Of a stretch of DNA of 64,000 nucleotides, positions 1 through 10,451 are shown in pieces (position 1 is the first letter of the stretch; each line of letters begins with the position of its first letter). A program made the position numbers and the translations under genes. Below the pieces are notes generated by a model, which did no database searches, was not told the origin of the DNA, and saw only the letters and a program-made list of their open reading frames with translations. Origin of the DNA: Maratus speciosus (taxonomy: Eukaryota; Arthropoda; Arachnida; Araneae; Salticidae); assembly GCA_963932465.1 (NCBI GenBank), contig OZ010795.1, positions 472,926,806-472,990,805 on the forward strand, given 5' to 3'.

Positions 1-1110
1 GATTTCAGTCATTAATATTAGAAAGGAAGAATTAAGTCGGACTTTTTGCGAAGTATATTTTCACAATGGTTAGATAAATGAAGTCTATTTAAAATATTGA
101 AATTTAGAAAACGCTAACTAAAATATAAAAAATTACTTATTTAAGAAAAAAAAATCTGTCATCCCTTGTTTTCTGCTGCCGGACATGCAGTTTTATGCAA
201 GACTAGCAGACTTCGTCCGCTACAATGGTCGGTTTCTCTAAAAGAATCTTCTATCAAAGGAAATATAGCTAGCACAGATGAAATTAAAAAAAGAAAACTT
301 TTTCTTAATATCTAATCAATTATCCATAATTGTTGTCTTATTCGTATAATCTTACACCAGCTGGGAAGACCAAGCTAAACTCGGTTAAAATTATCTTTGT
401 GCTCAAAATAGATGAAAAAAAAATCCTTCCAGCTCGGCCTACAGGCGGAGGTGGATTTCGAAGTTAAGTACTAATTTCACCAACAAAAACTAAATCAAGA
501 TTAGAGATGAACTCAATTTAACAATTTTATGATGCCACTTTTGACGAATATTTAATTTAATTTTCTGTAAGAGCTCGTTTTATCAGAATCATATTAAGGC
601 AACATGAAAAAAAAAATATTTTTCCACGCTTAACAAGTCGAAATTTTCTGACATATTTTCAGACTCATTTTTAAAAGTAAAAACATGAAACTTGCTGACG
701 GGATTTTTTTGAAGAGATTTATAAGCGACCTGTGTTTTTATTTTTCGTTCAATTAATTAGAACTTGATTGACAATTATTTACTCAGTGCGATCATTTTTT
801 TCGTCTCCAGCACTATCACTTCAGGAAATTCGGTTTAAAATGCCCACTTTGACAGCATTTTTTGCAATATATTCTGCCTTTATCAAAAAATCTCCATGAT
901 CGGTGTATATCTGCAAAATTTTTTCAGAAATTCCAACACAGGGGAGATTGCAATAGGCAGTATTTCATACGAAATCTACCTAAAAGAGGTTTGCGTTTTT
1001 TGTATTGATAAAAAATTGCATTAATGTGATAGTTTATTTCTTCTGCAGATATTCGTTATGCGGAGCAACATCACTGTTTTTCAAGAACATTCTTGACCTC
1101 TGATCGGTTG
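1..1110. other. AT-rich flank without recognisable feature
   Basis: I see no open frame of note, no terminal repeats and no tandem structure in this stretch. It is AT-rich with short homopolymers. Confidence 0.6.
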
Positions 1111-1114
1111 AATC

Positions 1115-1380
1115 ATGTATATCGGCTCCATTTTTGGGAAATTTCTTCAGATTCTGAAAGCCAAATTTTACGCCAAATGTCGTCAAAATTTGGCAAAAAT
1201 TTCAAACTCGGCTACTTTCTTTCATTTGGCACCAAGCATTTATTTTGATATTGGTAGAAAGCTGATTTTTCCGCCCAAATCTTGCCAATGTCGCCAACTT
1301 TTCGTGAAATATCCCCAAATTTGGCGAAATATTGCCAACTTCGCGCTTTCATTTTACAACCACTTTTTAAAAATTTAATA
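1115..1380. repeat. Patch rich in TTGGCGAAA/GCCAAATTT motifs
   Basis: This 265-bp patch repeatedly carries the words gccaaattt, ttggcgaaat and gccaactt in both orientations. The same wording occurs in the Helitron-like element at 4229-8100 (around 4485 and 7925) and in the MITEs at 5910-6813. It is probably a decayed relative of one of those elements. The open frames over it on both strands (87 and 115 codons) have no recognisable protein character and I do not treat them as genes. Confidence 0.35.
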
Positions 1381-1409
1381 ACTATTTCAACCGTTATTCC
1401 CATTAAATG

Positions 1410-3545
1410 CACCGACCCGTAGTGACCCCGAAATGACTCACTTTTCTTGAACACGTGACATAGAACAATGGTCTTCTCATTATCCAAAATGGCAACATAC
1501 AAAATTCGGTCAAAATCATTAGAGCCGTTTTTTAGATAAGAGTCCAATGGTCTTCTCATAATTCAAAACGGTAAGATACAAAATTTGGTCAAAATTGTTA
1601 GAGCCATTTTTCAGATAAGAGTAGTTGGACCCGTAATGATTTAAAAATGACTTACTACTGGAATTTTCTCAAACATGTGACCTAGCCCAGTGATTTTCTC
1701 GTAATCTAAAGCGGTAGGATACAAAATTTAGTCAAACATTTCTCGAACATGTGACTCAGCCAAATGGTCTTTCAGTACCCCAAAATGGTAGGGTACAAAA
1801 TTCAGTCAAAATCTTCAGAGCCGTTTTAAGATAATATTAGCTTGACCCTGACCCATAGTGACTCACTAATCGAATTTGTTCAAACATGTGACTTAGCCCA
1901 ATGGCCTTCTAGTACCTCAAAATGGTATAGGGTATAAAATTTAGTCAAAATGGGTAGAGCCGTTTTAACGATAAAATTAGCTTAACCTTGACCCGTACTA
2001 ACCCACTTATTGAATTTTGTCAAACATGTGACTTAGCTTAATGGTGTTCTCATAATCCAAAACTGTAGGATGCAAAATTTAGTGAAAATCGTTCGAGCCA
2101 ATTTTAAGATAAAATGAGCACAACCCTTACCAGTTGTACAACAAAATGACCCAATAATAAAATTTTCTCGAACATGTATACGAGCGCAATGGTCTTTAAA
2201 TAATACAAAACGGTAAGATACAAAATTTAGCCAAAATCGTTAGGGCCGTTTTCTAGATAATAGTAGCTTGACACGTAGTGACACAAAATGGCCCACTAAT
2301 AAAATTTTCTCGAACATGTATTGCAGCCCAATCGTCTGCTCATAATCTTGAACGATACAATACAAAATTTAGTCAAAATCGTTTGAGCCGTTTTTTACAC
2401 AAAATTAGCTTTAACCCCCAGTAGTAGTAACCCAAAATAACCCACTAATCACATTTTCTCGAATATGTGACTCAGCCAAATTGTCTTCTAGTACCTCAAA
2501 ATGGTAGAGTACAAAATTTAGTGAAATCGTTAGACCCGGTTTTAAGATAAAATTGGCTTGATCCTGATCCATAGTGATCCAAAATGACCCACAAATCAAA
2601 TTTTCTCGAACATGTGACCCAAGATACAAAATTTAGTCAAAATCGTTAGAATCTTTCTAGATAAAATTAGATTGACCCTTAGTGATCCAAATGGAAGCAC
2701 TAATCGAATTTTCTCGAACATGTGACCTCGCTCAGTGGTCTTCTCGTAATGGAAAACGGAAGAATGGAAAATTTAGTCAAAATCGTTAGAGCCGTTTATT
2801 AGATAAAATTAGCTTGACCCATAGTGACCCAAAAATGACCCACTAATCGAAATTTTTCGAACATGTGAACTAGCCCATTAGTCTTCTTGTAACCAAAAAT
2901 GGTTTGACAGACAACTTAGTCAAAATCGTTTCAGCCGTTTTTAGATGTAATTAACTCGACCCCGACCCATAGTGACCGAAAATTACCCACTAATCGAATT
3001 TTCTTGAACATGTGACCCAGCCCATTGGGCTTTTGGTGCCCGAAAACTGTAGGATACAATATTTAGTTAAAATCGTTATAGCTTTTTTAGATAAAATTAG
3101 ATTGATCCACTAATAGAATTTTCTTGAACATGTGGCCTAGCTCAATGGTCTTCTCGTACTCGAAAACGGTATAATAGAAAATGCAGTCAAAATCGTTCGA
3201 CCTTTTTTTTTTTTTTTTGATAAAATTAGCTTGTATAGTACCCATAATACCCATAGTAGCCCAAAAAAGACCCATTTATCGAAATTTCTCGATCATGTGA
3301 CATAGCGCATTGGTCTTCCGATGCCTGAAAAAGGTAACATGTCAAAATCGTTTGAGCCGTTTTTTAAATACAATTAGCTTGACTCTGACACATAAGAACC
3401 CTACATGACCTACTAATTAAATTTTATCGAAAATGGGACCTAGCTCATTGGTCTTCTGGTGCCCGAAAATGGTAAGATACAAATTTTAGTCAAAATTGTT
3501 ACTGCCATTTTGAAGATAAAATTTACATGCACACAAATTTTTCTC
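1410..3545. repeat. Diverged tandem array, unit about 145 bp, about 15 units
   Basis: A phrase like 'ttttctcgaacatgtgacc' recurs near 1446, 1670, 1745, 1882, 2021, 2172, 2312, 2462, 2608, 2716, 2855, 3005, 3125, 3291 and 3428. It is followed each time by 'cccaatggtcttctcgtaat', an 'aaatttagtcaaaatcgtt' segment and 'agccgttttttagataaaat'. Spacing is mostly 120-150 bp with some deletions. Units are clearly diverged, so this is an old array. The frames at 2411-2629 and 3087-3275 (minus strand) are by-products of the repeat. Confidence 0.9.
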
Positions 3546-3559
3546 GCATTATAATGTAA

Positions 3560-4228
3560 GATTATTCAGTTTAAAGTCGATGTTCGCGACAAAATAGCTC
3601 TAAAATCACTGAAGTACCTGTATTTAACTATATTTTTAGTAGATTTGATAGCTTGAATTTCTCGCTTCTACCTAAAACAGCTGCTGAGATATGACGAAAT
3701 GACCTAAAACTTGTGATCACCCCATTAATTTCTAAAATCGATAAAATATATGCTTAAGTATGTTTTAGTAGATTAGTTTTCCTTAAATTCGTGCCTCTAT
3801 CTAAAACTGCTGCTGGGATATGGCGAAATGGCCTAAAAGTTTCGACCCTCCCTTTAATAATCATAAGGGGAAGGAGCGGAAAATTTTAAAAATTGATGAA
3901 ATATATGTTTAATTAATTTTTAATAGGTTTGTCATCCTGAATTTCATGCTTCTACCTAAAACTGCTGCTGAGATATGGCTAAATGCCCAACAATTTTAGA
4001 CCACCCTTTAACCTTAGTCTGGAGGGGATTTCTAAAATTGCTGAAATACTGGTTTAACAATATTTTTATAGATTTATTATTTGAATTCCACGCTCCTACC
4101 TACAACTGCTGCTGGGATATTGCCAAATGTTCTAAAATTTACGACCCCCCCCCCTCCTTTAACCGTCTTAGGGGGGGGGGGGATTTCTAAAATCGCTTAA
4201 AATACATGTTTAACCATTTTTTAAGAGA
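3560..4228. repeat. Second tandem array, unit about 140 bp, left part
   Basis: The phrase 'ctgctgggatatggc' recurs near 3681, 3810, 3966 and 4105, together with 'gaatttcatgcttctacct', 'cgaccc...tttaacc' and a G-run followed by 'atttctaaaat'. Spacing is 129-156 bp. The array stops abruptly at 4228 and resumes at 8101 in the same orientation and phase, so the DNA between is an insertion. Confidence 0.88.
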
Positions 4229-4488
4229 CTAGGGGGCACCGCCCCCCTGCTCGCTACGCTCACCAACCCCCCGCCTAATCGCTTAACTATTCCATTCGGT
4301 ATAGCGAAGCAATTCCTATTTTCTAGCCAACCCCAGATTATTGTTTGTGCTTAAAAATAATATAAATGGTTCAATTAAGCTCTATTCATAAGCTAATATT
4401 AGTTTTTGTTGCATTGAAATATCTCAATTTGTTGATTTCCTGCATGCAAGTAAACCCTATTGGATTTCAATGGGAGTCTATGGAAATT

Positions 4489-4650
4489 TGGCGAAATACT
4501 GGAAATAGCGCTAAGTTGGCGTCACTTTCGGTGACAGAGAGACGGGTCTCCCCTTGGCAACCTCCCTTATAGCGTCATAAAGCTCTGACCAATCAGTTGC
4601 ATTTCACGGTATCTACGCAGATTTTCATTGTTCCATTTCCAAAGCATTAC
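4489..4650. repeat. Internal direct repeat, left copy (partner 7929-8078)
   Basis: This runs from 'ggcgaaatactggaaatag' through 'gagacgggtc', 'cctcccttatagcgtcataa', 'ctctgaccaatcag' and 'cacggtatctacgcagat' to 'ccatttccaaa'. The copy at 7929-8078 is the same, in the same orientation, with a short deletion near 'cactttcggtgacag'. It corresponds to the 5' subterminal part of the Helitron-like family. Confidence 0.85.
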
Positions 4651-4850
4651 TTTTTGCAAGGCATACTTAGATATTACTACCGGCAGACCGATTTGCGTTT
4701 AATGTATGAAATTGCTCGCCAGAGGACTCTGATACGCTGCCCAAAACAGAAATTTGACTCTGACCGTAACTTCAACGACGAGAACCAATCAAACCGCTTT
4801 GGGCAGGGTTCAGAGAATTCCAATGTGTTTACATTTTTTTTTCTCGTATA

Positions 4851-5341
4851 GATATGATTTAAAAGAGTTTAATAAAAATATTAACTCTAATCATCAGAAA
4901 AAAATTATCATTTTAACAATTATCGGAATAATAAATGGTGCGACCGGAGAATATTTCCAAGGTTGCTACTTAATACCAAGTTAATACTAAATACCAAGGT
5001 TGCCACTTTGACGCATTTATCGCCAGGTTGGGGAGAAGTATTCTATGATTCACCCCAATAAATAAAAACATGCATAGTCTAAAAACTTCAATGTCACAAA
5101 TTTATTCGCTATCTTCACTGCTGAAACAATAAAACTAATGGAATTTCTTTTAAATATATTAAAGTACTCATAAAATTCCTTGTAATAATTAATAAATATA
5201 ATTTATTAAGTAACAAATACACTTACATGATTTAATCAAAATTGATTGGATAACATAAAATATTGCAACGATATTTAAATCTGAGATCATCATTTCTTTC
5301 TATAATTAAAAATAAGAATATTTAATGTTTAAGGAAGATCA

Positions 5342-5378
<37 letters not shown>

Positions 5379-5909
5379 ATTATTATTATTATTTAGTTCG
5401 GACGATATCAAACAGAAACATTTTACGGGTAGCAATAAATTCGTCAAAAATAACTGCTTCAAGCCAGTTCTGAGAACTGTAGTTTGATAAAAACCAAATT
5501 TTAATTTTAAAACGTTTATATGAAACACAAGCTATTTTTATGTAAATACGGGACATTCAAAAAAGAATAACAGAATGAACCAAACGATCAAGTAAACAAT
5601 AAGTAATTTAGCTAATCTTAAAAGTATGTGAACACTAAAATACTACAAGCTGTGTAAAATATCCTTTTAAATCGAAGGAAATTAAAGAATATAAATATTT
5701 AATTTATTATTCTGAAAATACGATCAATGATTCTGAAACTTTGACGATGAGAAATAAGCCGCTTACTGGGCAGGGTATAAATGTAAACAAAAAAGAGCAC
5801 GTTGTGATGTTTTGGTTCAGAGTTTGAAGCTGGATCCGACTTCACTTTTTCGACGGTTTTCGGCGAAATGCGTGGGCCGTATATATCATAGTAGGCTATG
5901 CTTTTGGGG
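4851..5909. other. Helitron interior, AT-rich, no gene
   Basis: It contains a poly-T tract with an adjoining (ATT)n run (about 5344-5394), which produces a meaningless lysine-rich minus-strand frame (5322-5528). The part at 5725-5790 resembles 4757-4815 ('ctgggcagggt' and flanks), so it is another fragment of the same repeat family. Nothing else is recognisable. Confidence 0.5.
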
Positions 5910-6113
5910 GGTACAGATGTCATATGCGCCCCATATTGGCGCGATTTTTTTCGGTTGCCAATTTGGCAAAAACATCAACAGCATAAACAACATCCGGGTT
6001 ACCACATCAAGCAAAATAACGACACTTTGGCGCAAGTTAAGTACCCGTTGCCTATATGATATTGGCGACAGAAAAAAATCGCGCCAATATGGGGCGAATA
6101 TGACATCTGTACC
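5910..6113 (+). mobile_element. Merlin-type MITE, copy 1 (204 bp)
   Basis: The terminal inverted repeats start ggtacagatgtcatatgcgc at 5910 and end with the complementary ...tgacatctgtacc at 6113, about 40 bp each. The interior holds 'acatcaacagcataaacaac', 'gggttaccacatcaagcaaa' and 'cgacactttggcgc', shared with copies 2 and 3. Flanks are cttttgggg and ctttttggt (7 of 9 match), a decayed target duplication. The right flank overlaps the first bases of the Merlin element at 6120, so this copy landed on the left edge of that element. Confidence 0.85.
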
Positions 6114-6400
6114 CTTTTTGGTACTTTTCCGTTATACGGACAGCATTGTCGCCAAGCGCAATAGTTGGCGCAAAATGAAAATCACGTGAATTGAAACATT
6201 TGAAAAATAAAAGAAAATCGTTGTCGATAGTAAAGTGAGCATTTTAAAAATATAACATTTGAAAATTACAGAATTTTACGAACTATTTTATTAAATCACA
6301 AATATATAATTAAAATAAGTGAAGAAATAACTGTTATACAATAAAGTAATAAAATAAGAAAATCATATTAAACTGCTGCCATAAAATTACAAATCTCTTT

Positions 6401-6813
6401 GGCACAGATGTCATATTCGCCCCATATTGGCGCGATTTTCTTTCCGGTTGCCAATTTGGCGAAAACATCAACAGCATAAACAACATAGGTACAGATGTCA
6501 TATACTGCATATTTTTTTCTGACGCCAATGTCATATACGCAACGGGTATTTAACTGGCGCCAAAGTGTCGTTATTTTGCTTGATATGGTAACCCGGATGT
6601 TGCTGTTTATGCTGTTGATATTTTCGCCAAACTGGCATCGGAAAAAAATCGCGCCAATATGGGGCGTATATGACATCTGTGCCACAACATAATCCGGGTT
6701 ACCACATCAAGCAAAATAACGACACTTTGGCGCCAGTTAAGTACCCGTTGCGTATATGACATTGGCGTCAGGAAAAAATCGCGCCAATATGGGGCGAATA
6801 TGACATCTGTGCC
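6401..6813 (+). mobile_element. Merlin-type MITE, copy 2 (outer, interrupted)
   Basis: It starts ggcacagatgtcatattcgc at 6401 and ends with the complement at 6813. The flanks atctcttt (6393-6400) and atatcttt (6814-6821) match at 7 of 8 positions, an 8-bp target duplication as expected for Merlin. It sits in the transposase gene: removing it with one flank copy returns the frame to a short tail and stop codon. Removing the inner copy (6488-6683 plus 8 bp) leaves 209 bp, close to copy 1. Confidence 0.9.
6488..6683 (-). mobile_element. Merlin-type MITE, copy 3 (nested in copy 2)
   Basis: This is a 196-bp copy in reverse orientation to copies 1 and 2, with termini ggtacagatgtcatata and tatatgacatctgtgcc. 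It is flanked by a perfect 8-bp duplication, acaacata, at 6480-6487 and 6684-6691. The perfect duplication makes it the youngest insertion in this stack. Confidence 0.93.
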
Positions 6814-7928
6814 ATATCTTTTAGCATTGCAGTAAACATTTCATTTTTTGAATAAAGACGTCGCCACATAAACTCTATAAGATACGACTCTAAATGATGA
6901 CGAACTGTTCCCCGATGTCTTTTGTTGCGCCATTTTGCGATGCCCCATAATCTCTCAACATTTTGAGTATGACATCCAGTATTAGGGTCGACAAAATTGT
7001 ATTTGTGATTTACTGTGAAATGATCATAACCAGCACTTCGCAGTTCATCTGTTTTATATCCTTTCCAGTAATATGTATGAATAATACCGCCATCAGCTAC
7101 ATTGTTTTCTATTGCCGCCATTAAAGTTTCATCTGTGCGATCGGAAATAGGAGTAAGGAAACATCCCCGTGTTTCACGGCATAAACCATCTAACACCCAT
7201 TGAGGAGGAAGAACACGCCCAACGTTGCTTTTTCTTCTGGTAAAAAGACTTTCACCTACTTCTATAATTTTATTAGGTCCACCGATTTTTCTATTTGGTC
7301 GTGAACATAAAGCATTTGCACAAACTTCTCTAAAATAGCTATTCCAGTCCACTGTTGTGTTGTGGTTCATATCAAGTTGCAGCTCACAAAGCTCAATCGA
7401 TGTCAACTCTTGGCACCATAAATATATAAACCTCAAAGCATTAAGAAAAGACAACCGCGATCCTTCAAACCATGTTTTTTGTCGTATTCCTATGCTTTCT
7501 TTGCATGATCGTAAGCTACATCTCCATTTCGGATTTCCAGAACTCATCCATAATTTCATTTCATGGTTGTTTGAACACAACCTTTTATTATGCAGAATTC
7601 GAAATTTCTGAAACAGTTTTATCGCAACTTTCTCATCATCTGGTAATTGAAAAAATTGTAAAATCCATCTCAGCGTCAGCAGTAAAAGTAAATTATAATT
7701 TTATAAAAAAAAAAAGCATTTTTATTTCGAATAACAGCAAATTAAAAAGCTTTCCAAGGTTAAGGTTAAATAATAATCATTCACGTAATTCACGTTTCAT
7801 AAATAACAAATCACAATGTTTCGCATGGTTTAAAAGAAAAATCCTTTTCACGATGAGGGTTGAAATAATTGGCGCATTAGCATACATTTTGGCATGCTGT
7901 CCGTATAACGGAAAAGTACCCTTAATTT

Positions 7929-8078
7929 TGGCGAAATACTGGAAATAGTGCCAAGTTGGCGACAGAGAGACGGGTCCCCGATTGGTAACCTCCCTTATAG
8001 CGTCATAAAGCTCTGACCAATCAGATGCATTTCACGGTATCTACGCAGATTTTTTATTGGTCCATTTCCAAATCAAAA
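7929..8078. repeat. Internal direct repeat, right copy (partner 4489-4650)
   Basis: Same orientation and order of words as 4489-4650. This copy leads directly into the Helitron 5' terminus at 8100. Confidence 0.85.
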
Positions 8079-8100
8079 CTTTTTTTTATATATAGAAGGA

Positions 8101-8268
8101 TTTATTATTTTGAATTTTACGCTCCTACGTTAAACTGATGCTTGGATATGGCCAAATGTTCTAAAATTTTCGACCTCCTTTTAACCGTCTTAGGGGGGAA
8201 TTTCTAAAGTCGTTGAAATGCATGTTTAATTATTTTTGTAGTAGATTTATTTTCTGCAATTTCACGTT
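8101..8268. repeat. Second tandem array, right part after the insertion
   Basis: 'tttattattttgaatttta', 'cgctcctacg', 'ggatatggccaaatgttcta' and 'ttttaaccgtcttagggggg' continue the 140-bp unit that stops at 4228. This shows that 4229-8100 is an insertion in a pre-existing array. Confidence 0.88.
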
Positions 8269-8278
8269 TTTACTTTCA

Positions 8279-8621
8279 GACACAATTTTTAATTCATTTT
8301 TGTTCGGTGTTATCTCATTTTGTTGATAAACGTACGAAATTGGTTCTTATTCAGAAATTATGTAATAGAAAGACGTTTTCCATTTTTTGGTAAAGACTGA
8401 AGATTTTTCAGAAAATACTGTCAAATTTGGCATTTTGAACAGAATTTCCGAGTGCGAGATGGCGTGAAAAGGAAAAAAACTGTCGTTATTGACCACAATA
8501 GCTTATAACTCGATAAGTAATTTATTTGTCAAAAAATGGAAAACTCATTTTGTTTCGAATTTGCTTCAATAGCCTGCCAATTTTATGTTTTTATGTTTAA
8601 AAATAAGTCAAAAATTGTGTC
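8279..8621. repeat. Inverted-repeat element, about 340 bp
   Basis: It begins gacacaatttttaattcatt and ends with the near complement aagtcaaaaattgtgtc. Inside, 'ttccattttttggta' and 'caaaaaatggaaaact' also oppose each other. It looks like a short palindromic MITE; I see no clear target duplication. Confidence 0.5.
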
Positions 8622-8770
8622 AAAAAGTTTCGCGTTGTTGAGCAGGGGATTTGAGAACTGCCTTAAACAAATATCGACTTTTTAATAATATTTTATTAAT
8701 TGAATTAAAATAGAAGTATGCAATATTTGTACTAACTTTACAGTTTTTATTTTGGAATAAATTTTCGGTG

Positions 8771-8954
8771 CTTTTCGGTTAGCCGAGCGTCAGTGTTATA
8801 TATACATACATATATAGGTATATATACATATATGTACACATATTGTATATATACATATATATACATATATATCCACATATATGTATATGTATACACATAC
8901 ATGTGTATAGACATATATATGTATATATAACATTGGCGCCCGACTAACCGAAAA
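8771..8954. repeat. Inverted repeat enclosing an AT/AC-rich microsatellite
   Basis: The left arm cttttcggttagccgagcg and right arm cgcccgactaaccgaaaag are near complements. They enclose about 125 bp of alternating ta/ca/tg repeats (8805-8930). The two minus-strand frames over it are repeat translations. Confidence 0.7.
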
Positions 8955-8959
8955 GTCCC

Positions 8960-9835
8960 AAATTTTCCATTGTGTGTTTGACATTTGTTATTTTTATACA
9001 ATTTCAAGTTGAAAGATTTCTGAAGCAATTTAAAGCACTTGTATTAAAAAAAATTCTAAAAGGCTTATTTTTGTCTTTTCATTCAATGAGCTCAACATCA
9101 ATGAAAATCTACTGTTTATTTTTTCATATTAAAAGAAATATTGCAGAGGATATTATTAAATTACTAATATTATTATATCAGAGGTCACAGCACACCCGCT
9201 GATTTTAACTTTATTCTTTGCAAGTTGGTGTTTTCAGAATTCAGCTAAAAACATATTGCCATTTATACAGAGCACGTTCAGTTTTATGAAAGAGGCAACC
9301 AAAATAAATCAAACTCATTAGCTCATTTCATTCTATAAGTAATTTCGTACTTTGCAGCAAAAAAAAAAAGCTTTTTAGAGGTTTACGCCTTTGATGACTT
9401 TCCGTTCTTCAATCATATCTGTCATTTTTAAAAGCGCAACTGTGAACTGGCATTCCCATTTGAAAGTTGAGTAAATGCCATATAGGTCTTTACAAGTAAC
9501 GAATGTAGAAAAGTGCATGACTTTGTTACAATAACAACAAGCAACACAACATGAACTAAAATAATAATGAAATAAATCATTGCAGAAGACACTCGATTAG
9601 TTATCTACAACTCGCGGAAGGACTCCCTCCATGATCTAGGACACGTCAATTTAATCAAAAACCAACTTCTTTCAAACTCTTCACTCTCTCTTGTTTCACG
9701 AAAGGCATCGTATAAATTTAGAAAAATCTATCTAATAGCTACATCTCCACGTTTCTAGGATACCCTTCCTGGTTAATTTCCTGGTTCAGTAGTTACTACC
9801 TCTCATTGTCAGAATCGAAGTTTTACGGAACAGAA
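8960..9835. other. No recognisable feature
   Basis: AT-rich single-copy-looking DNA with a short poly-A tract near 9360. No terminal repeats or coding signature seen. Confidence 0.5.
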
Positions 9836-10451
9836 AACTGTTCATCTGCTATTCAAATGATTTATGTTCTTTTTTGCGATCCAATTCGATATCATCCTTA
9901 AAAAAGAAGAAGGCGTTAATTAATGTCGACGGCTATTCAAGCATGCGTAAATTTATTGAGATCATTAACAGATCATTTCCATAAAGACATAATCGGTGTA
10001 TACGATAATGGTATCACGATGTCAAAATTTAGATGAATAGCCTCGAGAACAAACATGTAACAAACATGTAATGAATAGTAAACGGAAAATTTGTAGAAAT
10101 AATTGAGGGCTATGAATGAAATGAAAAAAGAAACTGGACACCTGACATATTAAACGTCTTTGATTTCTTTGCCTTTTTTATGCAAATAGAAAACAAGTAA
10201 ATAAACTGTTCAAGATGCGAAATAATTCGATGCCAAGAACATAATCAAATGACATATTAAATAATTATAAATTATTGTAGGAATCCATTTTTTTCTGTGT
10301 TCATCAAAAGTGTTCATCTCCTATTCAAAGGATAAATCTTTTCATGAAGCCTACTTCAATGTCTTGTTAAAAAGAAGAAAGTGTCAGTATCAATTCATTT
10401 CCACTATGAGAAAATTTGTTAAGATCATTGACATTTTCTTTGCATATACTA

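Larger units (their letters stand above)
6368..7667 (-). pseudogene. Merlin / ISXO2-like transposase, inactivated and split by a MITE
   Basis: This would encode a DDE transposase for cut-and-paste movement of the Merlin element. The longest uninterrupted frame is 7580-6768 (minus), without an ATG. Upstream in the same frame I read a plausible N-terminus (FFQLPDDEKVAIKLFQKF) leading to an ATG at 7667 after a one-base slip in a T-run. Next come a zinc-ribbon-like CSNNH...WRCSLRSC segment and the catalytic core. Family motif 'VDES' reads VGES (7254-7256, Asp to Gly), and 'YTDCW' reads TYYW (7071-7073, Asp to Tyr). The third acid survives in NVERLW (6954-6956), as does the family signature NFVDPNTGCHTQ. 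The last eight codons and stop (6368) are separated from the rest by the MITE at 6401-6813. Two of three catalytic acids are lost, so it should be inactive. The call rests on motif recognition. Confidence 0.85.
6120..7920 (-). mobile_element. Merlin (IS1016-like) DNA transposon, disrupted
   Basis: Perfect 27-bp inverted termini begin GGTACTTTTCCGTTATACGG at 6120 and, on the other strand, at 7920. Between them lies a minus-strand transposase gene of the ISXO2/IS1016 (Merlin) type. The element is 1,801 bp, but 413 bp plus an 8-bp duplication belong to a MITE that landed inside it (6401-6813), so the core is about 1.38 kb. I cannot find a convincing target duplication; MITE copy 1 abuts and obscures the left edge. 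It lies inside the Helitron-like element at 4229-8100. Confidence 0.85.
4229..8100 (-). mobile_element. Helitron-like element (minus strand), heavily nested
   Basis: Read on the minus strand, the right-hand terminus (8100) begins TCCTTCTATATATAAAA and the left-hand terminus (4229) ends in a GGGGGC-GGT-GCCCCC hairpin followed by TAG. The preceding flank is A and the following flank is T. The 5'-TC, 3'-hairpin-CTAG and A^T target are the hallmarks of Helitron ends. The insertion interrupts a tandem repeat unit: joining 4228 to 8101 recreates the 'tagatttattattt' seen in the neighbouring unit near 4070. No Rep/helicase frame is visible, so it is non-autonomous. A direct repeat inside (4489-4650 and 7929-8078) suggests that two related Helitron 5' regions are present. 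Confidence 0.78.

Noticed and set aside
2411..3275. Minus-strand frames in the first array
   Set aside because: They are phase-dependent translations of the 145-bp repeat.
5322..5528. Minus-strand frame with a long lysine run
   Set aside because: Translation of a poly-T tract; the same applies to 29096-29311, 45982-46179 and 57947-58239.
5812..6189. 125-codon plus-strand frame containing MSYAPHIGAIFF
   Set aside because: It runs through the MITE TIR; the same peptide appears from every MITE copy in the right frame (6368-6685, 6495-6692, 6768-7580).
8933..8946. tggcgcccgac, resembling a retroviral/LTR primer-binding site
   Set aside because: It is one arm of a short inverted repeat around a microsatellite. 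No LTR, polypurine tract or gag/pol frame lies nearby.
8747..9028. Tyr/Ile-rich minus-strand frames of 93 and 62 codons
   Set aside because: They are translations of a ta/tg microsatellite.
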